Shown in pieces: positions 33,031-44,209 of a stretch of 64,000 nucleotides of DNA (positions are counted from its first letter, which is position 1; each line of letters opens with the position of its first letter). The notes beneath the pieces were generated by a model. The model searched no databases. It worked only from the letters and a program-made list of their open reading frames with translations, and was not told where the DNA came from. Source of the DNA: Roridomyces roridus. Lineage: Eukaryota; Basidiomycota; Agaricomycetes; Agaricales; Mycenaceae. The position numbers and the translations under genes were made by a program. The DNA is taken from contig JARKIF010000001.1 of NCBI GenBank assembly GCA_029378245.1, forward strand, positions 4,092,001-4,156,000. Direction: 5' to 3'.

Positions 33031-35604
33031 TTAGGCAGTTCATAGTTCTGTTCCTCGACCGCGGGTATGGTCAGGGCACTACTTCCCTCAATAGGAATGG
33101 AGTCAGAACCATGCATACTGGCCGCTGTCATGGCCAAAGTTGATAAGTAGCTAATACTTGACAGTAGACTCGGATAAACTGACCGGTCGTCGAAATGACC
33201 CTGTCGAATTCCGCAACTGAGGGTACAAAGAATGGATGAAGTTGGCGACGAAACCTCGATGTAAATTCTTCGTCCCAATCCCTGGTATTTGGATTTGTCT
33301 CTGTAGCCGCAATATCGCCTCCCTGGAGGCGCTCGACGACTTGTGAAGCCGTTGGACGGCTCTCAGGAGCTTGTTGCCAGCAATCTTCAATCAAACTCCA
33401 TAGACCGTCCAATGCGGGTGTTCCGCAGCATGAGGGTGGGCGAGCGGGTCGCTCGCCTCGGAGAACAGCCATGGCCACTGCAGTGTCGATTTTTATTTCA
33501 GGAAACGGTGCTGTTCCCGTCAGAAGCTGTCCGATCGAATAATATCAACAGCGACATTTGAAAGTACAAACGAAAAGGCACCTCATAAACAGCACACGCG
33601 AAGCCATAGATGTCTGAACAGTGACTGTTCACTCCCCCATCATGCAGTTCCGGGGCCTGATACCGGGCTGTACCGCCGCGTTCAGCTTTGGATGAACGGG
33701 TGAAACGGACAGAAGACATTGACGTGATGATGGATGAAAGGCCGAAGTCCGCAATGCATGCTTTGCGCGAAGGCGTCACAAATATATTGTCCTGCAGAGT
33801 TGAATGGGCACAAAGAAACCCAAAAAAAGTCGTACAAGTACTTACACCTTTCAAATCGCCATGGATGATCCCCTCCGCGTGAAGGTACTCGAGACCTAGA
33901 GCTATGTCTAGAACCTGAAGTGTTTTCAGACCCTCCAGTGCGGGTAGTAAATACCACTAAACTCACGAAAGATAACAACTGGTCAGTGTCGTATGTTTCT
34001 CGCTTCAAATAGCCTCGGATATGTCCGTTTTCCATCCACGGCGAGACCAAGCAGAGCCGTCCAAGGAATGTGTAGAGGCCGTAGAAGGGGAGCACGTTCG
34101 GGTGACATAATTGTCGCCAAATAATTGCTTCTTTGCCGAATTCCTGAGCAATGCATTCAACCAGAATATTGATCGTTAGATGGATGGTTTACTTTCAGGA
34201 CTTCATCCACATCCGTCCCATCGAATACTCTCATCATCTTCACAGCGACGGATTGGCCCCGAAGGTAGCCTGAGTAGACGTCACTGAATGATCCACCTGC
34301 CACAAGCCGTTCGCGTGCCAAGTCATTGAGAGAAAAACACGTGGGGTATGATTGTGAGTTGGCGGACAGTCTCTGAAGAGCCTTGAAAAGTCTGCGCCGA
34401 TTCGTCGGCGCAGAGTCTGCATGGTAATCTAATAACTGAGGGTCACGGTAAGACATTTTCCAGAGTGGAGTGCTCGGAATGACCTACATCTTGCAAGAGG
34501 TCCAGAAGCCATTGAGCTGAAGAGTCTCGGCATCCCAAAAAGTGGGTATATGCATCGGCGTCGCGAAAGAGTGTGTCGAGGCGTTCTGCGAGCGCAAGCA
34601 CAAGCACATCTGGACCGAATGATTACTACGGAATCGATAGGTGGGGAAGCGGAGTCGCTATACCTCTTTCACTCGCATTTGGCTGCGAATCTACTTCAAG
34701 GTTGCCGTTGGTTAGGGATGTCGAACATCTTGCAGGAGAACGTATATGATTCACCTTCTTCTGAGTGCGTCTCCAGGAGGTTTAACTCTTCACGCCCATC
34801 CCGCTCGTATTGAGAAAATGGCAGTGCAATGAGAGTTCTTGCGCTCGCCGCAGAATCGTTGGATTGGATAGTCTGATAGGTGGTCTGGTTGAAGTCTCCT
34901 CCAACGATGTAGAAATTTCCACCGCTGATGTTGACAAAGCTGGAGGCATTGAACATTGTCGAGGATCCGTCCACTATGAACTCGCCACCGGCAATATTCA
35001 CATGCGTGGGAGGATATGGGGGTATTCCGACGAGCTCGTCTTCCCAGCCGTTGAGATTTGGGTTGGATGAGGTCACCGTCGTTTCGCTTCCCTCATCGTC
35101 TGAGTCCACGTCCTGAGATCCGTTGTTGAGGCGAAGATGCGCCATATCATCGGAAGGTACCATTTCGGAGAGCTCGACTCCCCGGCCGGCCGTCGGAATT
35201 CGAGTCTGGAGAGGTCGCGCTGTCGTGTCGCTCCCTTCATCGTCCGAGTCCAGGTCCTGGGATTCGGTGGGCTCGTCCGGCGCTGGTAGTAGTGTTGCAT
35301 CTTCGTAAGCGGCAGTGCTAGTCCCTTGAATGGCTGGTGACGGCGAGGCGATAGTGGCAGTTTGAACTTTCATTTCGTATAGGGACCCAGTAATCGAATG
35401 GAACAGAGGGTTCCCTGTGATGTGAACGTGCCCGGAGTTTGCGAACATACTACCGGCTGGCGACGAAAATCTTGCTACTTGAGATCTAGAGGGAGGACCT
35501 GCAACGTCGGATTGAGGCAGGGTAACGGTGTCCTGGGCCCGGGAGGAGTTCTGGCTACCCCCAGGTCCATCACTGTGGGCCGCACGAGTAGTCGATGGCA
35601 GCAT
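33031..35604 (-). CDS. TKL-like non-RD kinase K6 with Gly-motif N-terminus
   Basis: Closest paralogue of K5 (the catalytic exons are nearly identical), but without C2 and WW. ATG at 35604 (MLPSTTRAAHSDGPGGSQ). The leader of about 280 aa carries acidic blocks (DLDSDDEGSDTTARP and a repeat of it) and Gly/beta motifs: HVHITGNPLF, SITGSLYEM, HVNIAGGEFIV, FVNISGGNFYIVGGDFNQ. A 27-nt micro-exon near 34650-34690 (SQPNASE) is shared with K5. Next come the helix exon near 34500-34600 and the kinase: [48 protein letters not shown] frame stop lies at 33128, but a GT donor after VISTT and a tail exon at 33124-33031 (ASMHGSDSIPIEGSS) match K5, so the spliced form is preferred. The protein probably continues to the exon at 32590-32714. 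Confidence 0.8.
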
Positions 35605-35911
35605 AGTATAGTTATGGCTAGAGCCTGAGAGTGTTGCCAGGGAGGGAAAGCTGAGGCGGTGTAACCAGATACAGCCTGATGCGAGCAGCGATGTGGCGTT
35701 TGTTGCCGCGGTTCTTGATGGAGCAATGATGGAGTGAGGTCAGTGAATAAAAGCAGTGGCTCATGAAGAGAATCAAAAGCGAGCTTTTGAACACCTCCGC
35801 CGTTCGCGAGCAGGACCAAATTCCAATGCACGGACCAAGCACGGACCGCACGGTAGATTTGACCCGATAGTCGTTGAATGCCTTCCGTTTCGCGCCGCTG
35901 TAGTTCTCCGT

Positions 35912-36053
35912 GCCCGGTTCGTCATGGGTGGCAAATAGAAGAACTAGAAGTCGAGTGTTGGTAAGACCCCGGGAGGCAGGCGGCCCGGTTCGTCATGGGT
36001 GGCAAATAGAAGAACTAGAAGTCGAGTGTTGGTAAGACCCCGGGAGGCAGGCG
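35912..36053. repeat. 71-bp perfect tandem duplication
   Basis: GCCCGGTTCGTCATGGGTGG starts at 35912 and again at 35983; the two 71-bp units look identical, so the duplication is recent. It lies in a region paralogous to the upstream flank of F1. Confidence 0.9.
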
Positions 36054-36126
36054 GAAGAAAGAGTCCGTGCACAGCCATCGGATCAGACTCCCTCTTATGT
36101 CATCCACAACCAAACCACGACGATCC

Positions 36127-36238
36127 ATGCCGGCGCGCGGACGACGGCCAGGGGTAGAGGCAGAGGTACGCCGGAAAGAGGCAGAGGCGAACCGACAAGA
36201 GGCAGAAGCGCTTGAGCAACAGACGGCCTTATAGTGTG
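36127..36238 (+). pseudogene. Relic of the first exon of an F1-like gene
   Basis: ATGCCGGCGCGCGGACGACG begins a stretch like F1 exon 1 (Arg/Gly-rich; GTAGAGGCAGAGG, GAGGCAGAGGCG). It runs out into stops with no F-box exon after it. The preceding 200 bp resemble the flank left of the Tc1-like element at 25.6-25.8 kb, so this is an empty-site paralogue. The rest of 35605-36558 holds nothing assignable. Confidence 0.55.
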
Positions 36239-36379
36239 TCTGCTGACGGCGATGGAGAGGATGTGTTGATGTGGTTAATTTTACATAGACCAGCTCGATC
36301 CAGGATGGAGAAGTGCTCATCGGAAAAAGAGTGTTCATCGAGGTCTTGAATCAAAGCCGAAAACTGATCATTGATGCGG

Positions 36380-36460
36380 CATCAAACCGGCTTGCTTCCT
36401 ACTCATCATTCCACCATTTTGCCCCTGTCTCAACTCACATACTCTGCTCGATTTTGCTTC
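36380..36460 (+). promoter_or_regulatory. Conserved upstream block of the L family (L1)
   Basis: GGCATCAAACC..CTCATCAT..CCCCTGTCT..CTCACATACTCTGCT lies about 180 bp before the L1 start. It recurs before L2 (38336-38430) and L5 (48754-48840), with ATCTCTGGAT in the last two. It could be promoter or 5' UTR. Confidence 0.45.
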
Positions 36461-36558
36461 TGACTGACACCCTGTAGCTACGTGGAGGATAAGTAGTACG
36501 TTCTCTGCCCTACTACGTACGGCCTTCCAAATTGATTGACGATTCCTCTCCAAGACGC

Positions 36559-38004
36559 ATGGAAGACTTTCCAGACGAACTGGTGGATCATATCTGCTCC
36601 TTCATGGGCAGAAATAAGCTATGCACGACGATGCATGCATCCTCAAGGCTCCGGCGCGTCGCTTCGCCGCACTTGCTTTTCCGGTTGGGGATCTCGCAGT
36701 CCGACGTCCACGCCGGCACCGTGAAACTCACGCTCTCCGAATCGCTCCACCTCATCGTTTTCGTGGCCCACATATGCCCAATCCAGCGCCTCAATTGTTT
36801 CGAGGAGTCAAAGGACATGCACGCAACCGAGTTTCAGCGACTGGCTCTCATCCTGGGCGCCGTTGCACCGATTCCAGACATCTTTATCCACGACAAATTG
36901 AAGCCAGGGAGGGACCGTGACTTGATCCCTCTCCATCTCCTCGCCCATCTTCCACAAACGGCCACAGATAACTTGTTGATTGTTTGGAACGATTCGACGT
37001 ATCTGTCTCGCCCCTGCGGAGAAACCTCTCCACCAAAATGGGCCTGTCTCCTAATGCTCGACGAACTCGGAACAGACACGATTTTCCTCACAGCTTTCGC
37101 GGTGATGGTGACCCTTCCAGTACACGCTCTCTGCTTACTCGTGAACCTGTTCATATTCCTGCTATGGGTATGTCGTCGAGTGTTCGAGCGCCAATGGTCG
37201 ACGACAGAGCGGATATCTAACCTTGCACGTCCCTACACACTCCGATGGCGTGGGGGAATACATGTGCAGAGTCTTTCGACGCAGTTCACGCTGGTCACTT
37301 GCCGGGAGGCTGCCTCTTACTGCTTCGTCATCAAGCCCCTGCGCGGCGTCCCCGATGCGATTCACTCGATGGTCCTCGCATCCCTTGATCTCGAGTCCAC
37401 CATGGTAACGGTGAAGTCGGGAAGCAATGTCGCTTTCGCCGAGCTCGCGCATTTTGTAACCCGCCAGAAGGACCTGCGCACTCTCACTTGCGCACCGAAT
37501 TCAATTCGGCCCTCCTCGCTGGTATCATCAACAACCTTGCCTTTTCACTTCGCAAGCAAGATAAAGCATCTCCGTGCACCGGTCTCTTACATCCCCCATC
37601 TCCTTCCACTCACTCCGCATGTCCAGGGGATCGACCTTTCCTTCCCCTCGAGCTCACCTCCGACTTGGTTACCAGTGCTCTTCATCGGAGCACCGGTCTT
37701 CGACTACGCGGCATATTGTACGGCTCTCACCGCCATCGCTCGTCTCCCAGGCTCGCAGAATCTCTCCCTGTCCTTGACCTTCGACCTCTCGGCTACGAGT
37801 CTTCCGTGGCAATCGACTGGGACACTGCCCGAGGCGCAGCTCCATCGCGTGTGGCACCTTAAACTTTGCACCACCGGGCGCTACCAAAAAATATACACCG
37901 CCTCCACTATCCGCGCGCTGAGACCGTGGCTAGCTCGCTTCCCGAGATTGCGGTGCGTTTCGTTCAAAGAGGGTGGAGAGTATCGGGTACTTGTCATACG
38001 ATGA
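36559..38004 (+). CDS. F-box-like protein with internal hydrophobic segment, L1
   Basis: Single exon, 481 aa; the ATG at 36559 is used because MEDFPDEL is shared by L1-L3. Residues 1-45 fit an F-box (DFPDELVDHICSFMG..LRRVASPHLLFRLGIS), so SCF adaptor function is possible. Then comes a stretch common to the family (HAGTVKLTLSESLHLIVFVA; HICPIQRL; AVAPIPDIFI). About residues 174-204 form a strongly hydrophobic stretch (IFLTAFAVMVTLPVHALCLL and on), followed by RRVFERQWST; this looks like a membrane segment and is odd for an F-box protein. The C-terminal third has weak repeats ending at a basic FPRLRCVSFK. The end (YRVLVIR) is shorter than in L5, so the tail may be truncated. Function unknown. 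Confidence 0.75.
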   Translation: MEDFPDELVDHICSFMGRNKLCTTMHASSRLRRVASPHLLFRLGISQSDVHAGTVKLTLSESLHLIVFVAHICPIQRLNCFEESKDMHATEFQRLALILGAVAPIPDIFIHDKLKPGRDRDLIPLHLLAHLPQTATDNLLIVWNDSTYLSRPCGETSPPKWACLLMLDELGTDTIFLTAFAVMVTLPVHALCLLVNLFIFLLWVCRRVFERQWSTTERISNLARPYTLRWRGGIHVQSLSTQFTLVTCREAASYCFVIKPLRGVPDAIHSMVLASLDLESTMVTVKSGSNVAFAELAHFVTRQKDLRTLTCAPNSIRPSSLVSSTTLPFHFASKIKHLRAPVSYIPHLLPLTPHVQGIDLSFPSSSPPTWLPVLFIGAPVFDYAAYCTALTAIARLPGSQNLSLSLTFDLSATSLPWQSTGTLPEAQLHRVWHLKLCTTGRYQKIYTASTIRALRPWLARFPRLRCVSFKEGGEYRVLVIR

Positions 38005-38335
38005 ATTTTGCGAGCCGGCAGAGGCGATTGCTACTGCGCCGAGTGATGTTATTTTCAAATCGCGGCGCAAGAGAGAATTGGGAGTGGTCTTCGTTGAATG
38101 CTACGCTTGAATTGCCACGGTTGGAAGGATGACTGGACATCATTCGGGATTCCATAGGCCAGCAGGGATGGAGTTGAACGTTTGTGGGTGGTATCGACAA
38201 GTACCTTCAACAAAAGCGGTTCTTGATTATTTTTTGTTCATACGAGTCGGATATTCGGACTCCAAAAAATTCCATTGAAGGACAACAAGAGTTGAGACTG
38301 CGCGGCGACCCGTTCAAGGATTTGACTGCCGAGTT

Positions 38336-38430
38336 GGCATCAAACCTTGATCATGATCAAACCTCCTTTCTTCCCGCCCTCATCATCTCTGGATGCCCCT
38401 GTCTGGACTCACATACTCTGCTCGATTGTG
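38336..38430 (+). promoter_or_regulatory. Conserved upstream block of L2
   Basis: Counterpart of 36380-36460, about 130-220 bp before the L2 start. The remaining intergenic sequence from 38005 shows no gene. Confidence 0.45.
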
Positions 38431-38557
38431 TGACCAGCTGACACCGACCAGAGCTAGAACTTGTGTTCGCGGCCGCCGTAATCCCCAGAAACTGTGAATT
38501 TCGTGTGCGTATGCTGCAGTAAGTATGTTGCGTCGACTGATGATTGACTACAGACCG

Positions 38558-41500
38558 ATGGAAGACTTTCCAGACGAACTGTTGGATCGCGTCTGCTCCT
38601 TTATGGGCAGAAAGAAGCTATGCACGGCGATGCATATATCCCCCAGCCTTCGACGCGTCGCATCAGCCCACTTGCTTTGTCGGTTATGCATCTCGCAGTC
38701 CGACGTCCGAGCCGGGACCGTGAAACTCGCGCTCTCTGATTCACTGCACCTTATCCTTTTCGTAGCCCACATCTGCCCAATCCAGCGGCTGGAGTGTTTC
38801 GCGAAGTCTGCGGACACGTATGCAACCGAGTTTCAGCGACTGGCCCTGATCCTAGCTGAGACGGCGCCCATCCCAGACATTTTAATCCACGACAAATTGT
38901 ACCGGAACCGATGGGGGTACCTCGACTCGCTCATGGTTCCACGTCTCCTCGCTCATCTTCCGCAATCAGCCGCGAACACGCCGTTGATTGTTTGGGGCGA
39001 TAGGACCTATGTTTCCCGGCCCCGCGCAGGACCATCCCCGCCAGAATTGACCCTATGGAAACCTGAACGAGGTCCACTCCTCACTGCTTTCCTGACGAGC
39101 ATGAGCGTTCAAGCATATTTTGTCGCGGTACTACTCCGTCGCTCATGCCTGTTCCTTGCATGGGCATTTCGTCCGGTGTGTCAGCGCAGATGGTCGACGC
39201 AAGAACGCATATCCGAAGATGTTTCTTCCCGCGGCCTTCCGTTGGGTCTGGACTGCGGCGGGTGGATACGCGTCCAGAATTTGTTGACGAAGTGCACGTT
39301 GGTAACGCGCAAAGAGGATGGATGTTGGACTCACTTCATCATCGAGCCTCTGCGCGGAATCCCCGACACGGTTTACTCGGCCTTCCTCGCATCCCTTGAT
39401 CCCCAGTACACGCATCTAACGGTCAAGCCGAGCAGTGGTGTGACGTTCGCTGAGCTGGCTGCCTTTGTAGTCCGCCAGAAGAATCTGCGCAGCCTGGTCT
39501 GCTCACCCAGCTCTATTCGTCCCTCCTCCCTGTTATTATCAACCTCGCCTCCTCGCATCTCTAACAGGATAGTGCATCTCGACGCACCTGCCTCTTACAT
39601 CCCCCATCTCCTTCCACTCACTCCGCGCGCCGAGCGGATATCTCTTTCCTTCCCCTCACTTCCGACCTGGCTGCCAATCATTTTCATCGGGCCACGGTGA
39701 TACGACTGGTATCCGCGCAGGCGTGAAAAACAGCGTAAAATCGAGATTTGGTACGCATACCAGCACCCCTCGATCCGGTGGTAGAATGATAGGAATAGAG
39801 CCGAGCTCCGAGCTGCTATTCAAATGTGTTCACGATGCATTGAGAGAGTTTCCAGTACACTACGCTTGGCTGTTTGATCAGGAGTCGGCTGTAGTGACTC
39901 AAATAGGCTTCCCACGGGGACTCAGATATGCGGAGATACAGTTATCAAGGAGGATTAACAAGCCCAGACAATAGTCAGTGTTGGTTGAGAGTACAATCAA
40001 GTATTCTCTAGAGTCGGCGTGCAGTTGCACAGAGATTGATGTATTAAATCAAGTGGGAGTGCTTTCCTTGGAAGGGATGGCCTCCGCAGAAGTGTCCGAG
40101 ATGATGTATGAAGTGGCTGTTACAGCTGGATAATGTGTCAAGTGGTTGTCAAGCAATGTGGACTCGAGCCGCGGAGTTGCGCTGCATTTGCACTTTGGGT
40201 TCAGAGACGAGAGTGACTCCGAGGGGTACCTCGTGGACTGGTCAAAGTCAGTGTAAAGGTACCAAAAGAGCGGGGCTCACATAGCCGAGTTGGGGGCAAT
40301 ATTACCAATTGTTCTGGACATCCAGAAAGGAAATGACAAGTGGGCGAGTCGAACTCGTGCACTGGTACTAGTGTTTGATCATGTGATCACGGAACGGAGC
40401 GGAGCTGCGGCAGACGATCAAAGCGATGATCGGACATCACGGTCTGGACCAGGGCACAGGGTTGGCCCAGGGTTTCACCGCAGTCATGGCTAGCATGTCA
40501 GGATCTGCGCCAAGGCAGAGTTGGACCAATCAGAAGAGCTGTCAAGGAATTCCTGCTACCGTTAGGTACAGGTTTCTATAGGGCGCCCTAATTTCTGGTT
40601 TTTGCGGGCGATCACGTTTTTGTCGTTAGTTTTTGCGTCAGCACTGATGTATCCAGCCAAATTGCTGCCCCAAGCCGATGAATGCCGAACTCTCAACGCA
40701 ATATTGATGACCTTGTCTTCCGGGAGCAGTCGTATCCGACAGGCTTTTCAACATCTGTGCAAATGTCATGCACAGATGTTGGGTTCTTTGCCGAAAGAGA
40801 TTCCCAAGATTGCCACAGTGAGGTAACCCCCTTCTGAACGCCTTGCTCTCTGCTAGTTTCCGTTCTCAACTGCCACCACATACCACCACCTCCACCTTGG
40901 AAGGCTCGGCAATATAACTTGATTCATGTTCCCCAAGATTTTACGCTGCCCTCCTGAGTCCTGACAGGCTGAGCCTCCTCCACAGGCCGGCGCGCAACCG
41001 GCACCGTGCGGCGGCACGGCAGCCAACGAAGCTCTGTGTGCTGCCCGTGCTCATTTCAAATTTGGTGAGCTTCTCCTGGGCTGAGGCTCGAGTCGTCAAC
41101 GACTGGTTAAAAAAGCCAGAAAAGCCAACTTGTACTTTTGCTGATGGAGGTCGATTTCAATTGGGTTGATAAGTTTTCTCTCTGTAGTGACAAGAGTAAC
41201 GGGCCACACTGAGTGCCTTGCTCCCATCCTCTGTGACTTTCAACTGGCATTTTTTTTGACTCCATTCTCTTTTGGATCCTTCAAGTTGGATGGCAGGAAA
41301 CATGGTGGATAATAAGATTGTATGTACTTTATGTTACCCCGCCAAATGCTGTTTTACAACTCCTATGCACTGATTCTAGTCCTGCTTGCAATTGCTTCAG
41401 GGATGAATAAGTACTAGAGTCTAGCCCGGCGTCCACTATTAAATTTAAGTATCAGGTTCAATAGAACTTGTCATGCTCAAGAATTGATTTGACGTTGGCC

Positions 41501-42852
41501 CCGCTCAAATGGTAGCAGGCCGTGCCGCTTGCCGGCCTTACAGCTTTATGACACACACGTTGGGAGCCAGAAATAGCCTCGAGGACATAATCAGGGTGAT
41601 GTACACCCGAGGGAAGGGACAATCTTCAGTCATAGTAGTTTAGACACGCCAAGCATGTAGAAAAGTATATAAACCCCACAGAACCTGAGGGTACATCATC
41701 ACATCATGCCCCCCCTTCTAGGGACTCATGGGCATTGGTGTGGTCTTGTGTCTTCCTCGGAGATTTGTTGATTACATTCTTCTTGGTAGTAGCAATAGAA
41801 AAGCACTTGTTTGGGTATAACTGAGGGATCTAAAGTCAGCTATAGACTTCTTGAGTTGTATTGAGTGTGTCTCCTAAGGGCACTACTCTTCCTACACTTG
41901 CATTAAAGGTACCCGGGCTCTGGTCCAACCTGGGTCAGCTGCAGAAGCATACTTAAGGGGTAGTGGGTTGCCCTCTGCTCTGTAGTTCCTCTCCATGTTG
42001 TATTGGGGTTGTATTGGTTTTGATTTGGTCGATGATAAACAGGAGCAGAGTCAATCGGGACTTGGTGGTTCGGGTCATCGACTCCTCGAACTGGTTCGAG
42101 AACTTGTGTTTTCAATCTACAATAAAATACTATTGCTGCATTGCAAACCCTTGTGTCGTATTCGAGTATAAAGCCTTGCAGTAGGCCTCTTGAAAGAGAT
42201 CTAGTCGGTCCGAGGACTTGTTCGAGAAGCTGAACAAAAGACCAAACCGTTGATATCAAGTGAGCTGTATGCTCTGAGGGGCTGCTTCAAAGTCGAGCGG
42301 GACGTTCAATCTTACCTATATACTTTAGGGTGACCCCGAACTCAACCGTAGTCGAAGTTGACTGGCCCTGGCTGGGGTGTTGGATGTTTTGGTAGTTGGT
42401 GTTATGGTGTTGGGGTTTTGTGGGTTTGTTGCCTTTTGGGTAGCACTCCGCAGACTCAGCCATTGCTGCTCCACATTCACACTTCACTGGTGCGCAGTTA
42501 CAGACGTTTCAACGGGTGTTTGACCATGCTGCCTATTGCACGGCTCTCAACGCCATCGCTCATCTCCCTGAATCCCGGAATTTCCGATCTGTCTTTCACC
42601 TTCGACCTAACCGCTAAAAATCTTCCATGGCAGATGGAATCCAGCTCAGGCATCCCACAACCCGAGACGCAGCTCCATCGCATCCAGCACATTGTGCTTC
42701 GCACCACCGCACCCCACACCAAATACACCGTCTCTACGATCCGTGCCCTCTTGCCATGGCTAGCACGCTTCCCAAGCCTGCGGCGCGTGTGGTTCGACAA
42801 GGCCGCTGTCGAGTGGTTGTGGCATGATGAGCATCGCGAGTTGGTGGATTGA
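38558..42852 (+). pseudogene. L-family gene L2, split by a 2.8-kb TIR element
   Basis: The N-terminal part (38558-39697; MEDFPDELLDRVCSFMG) carries the F-box-like region, the common middle and the hydrophobic segment. It stops within IIFIGPR because the inserted element supplies a TGA at once. The C-terminal part resumes at 42516 as VFDHAAYCTALNAIA and, after one frame change near 42580-42600, ends at the stop at 42852. With the element and one ACGG removed, the junction reads IGPRVFDHAAYC, as in L1 and L5 (IG.PVFDYAAYC). So the insertion hit a then-intact gene. Confidence 0.85.
39698..42511. mobile_element. Unclassified TIR element, 2.8 kb, in L2
   Basis: Bounded by a 4-bp duplication, ACGG (39694-39697 and 42512-42515). 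The ends are imperfect inverted repeats of about 30 bp: TGATACGACTGGTATC.CGCGCA inward from the left and TGAAACGTCTGTAAC.TGCGCA from the right. TG..CA termini could suggest an LTR element, but no direct repeats of the ends are seen. The interior shows only short ORFs (for example 39723-39974) and a TATA-like stretch (TATATAAACCCC) near 41668; no transposase or reverse transcriptase recognised. Confidence 0.75.
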
Positions 42853-44209
42853 TACGGTGTGCCGTGAGATGAGTGGTCCGAGGCATGTTGCTTTTGACGT
42901 TGAGGAAGACAGGATGTTGGGTGGTCTTTGGTGAATGTGTGCGGTCTGGAATATAGTAAATGTGAGAGGAAAGCAAGCACTGATACGAAGATTTGTTACA
43001 TTCACCAAGAGTTTCACAAGATGACTCTGTTGATGTACAAGATCCGTGCTACTACGATCGCTCGGGCACGCTCAAATGCCCATGCATCCTACCAATGGCG
43101 GCAATTCCAAGCGCCAACCGCAGCTCCCCACAGCCCTTTCTCCGCATGCATCGGATCCCACTACATATTCATCTCCAATTAATTATAACTGCCCATCGTC
43201 ATCAGGAAAAACCTCCCTGGATATTTTATCGCAAATCTTTCAAAAATATCTTGCAGCTCAAATATTTTGCAGTCATTCTCGAAACTTTTGCCTAATGTTG
43301 ACAAAGTTTCCAAAATGGAGATTTTGCTTTTCATCAGTATGACATTGGGAACCTGATCAAAATGCAGTACATTAAAGGTAGCTGCTGTACACCTGTATAA
43401 AGTACCAATTCCAACTGACCAGAGCTTGTCCACCAAAATTTCTGAAAGCTTTGCAAAAATATCACAACTTTTTTTGGGGAGCCAGAAATTATGAGGTATT
43501 TCTCAGCAAACTGGCCAAACTTTTTTTGGTGGGCCAATATTTTGAGGTATGTTTCAGCAAATTTGCCAAACTTTCTAGTCATCCATCCACAGCCAGGAAG
43601 TCTTGTATTCCAGGTCACCAACTCACCTCAGTCTTCTGGTATAGAGTCTGTGGTGCACCTCAAACAAGATCAGTCTCTTTGGACTATGAAGTGGAGGCAC
43701 ATCTGCCCTTGATTGGCTTTCATCTCTCACTAAGCCCATCCCTGAGTGCTCTTCTGTTGGTGCATAATACTGTTGGACTCATGGGGTCACATCATGGGAG
43801 CTAAGATGGCCAGACTCATGTCTCTATTGTAGTGTAGTAGTAAGCTTCCCCCTTTGTGTTGTCTGTACCTTTTGCAAGAGGTCCCTTGTTCGACTCCCCT
43901 TTGAAACATCATTTAATTATCCTTGTCATTTAAATAACATAGCCTTAGCCACTGAGATCCCAATCACTTCTGTAAGTTCCTGTCAGTCATTGATTATCAG
44001 CTGTGCCTGACTGTTCCTGATCAACAATCAGTGGGCAGGGCTGATGGTAAATGTTTTGCTCCTACTGAGATGCAATGTTCCCCCTCTGCTTCATTCTTCA
44101 TTTCTGCTCTGTTGGCAAGGTTCAACCAATGCCAATATCCACTCCAAAAGTGCCAAAAGTTTTGGTATTTTTGTTGGGACTAACATATTCTTGCTCATTC
44201 TTCGGATAT
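42853..44209. other. Repeat-rich intergenic region between L2 and L3
   Basis: Both neighbours end here. At about 43467-43580 two imperfect tandem units of roughly 58 bp recur (GAGGTATTTCTCAGCAAACTGGCCAAAC and a near copy). Related AATATTTTTGGCAAA-type words appear at 44220-44250. No gene seen. Confidence 0.5.
43825..43905 (+). repeat. Possible tRNA-derived SINE head
   Basis: TAGTGTAGTAGTAAGC followed about 45 bp later by TTGTTCGACTCCCC, similar to pol III boxes A and B. No cloverleaf forms. Compare 46975-47065. Confidence 0.3.

Noticed and set aside
39698..42511. LTR retrotransposon (TG..CA ends, 4-bp duplication)
   Set aside because: No direct repeats of the two ends and no gag/pol-like frame; the ends are inverted to each other.
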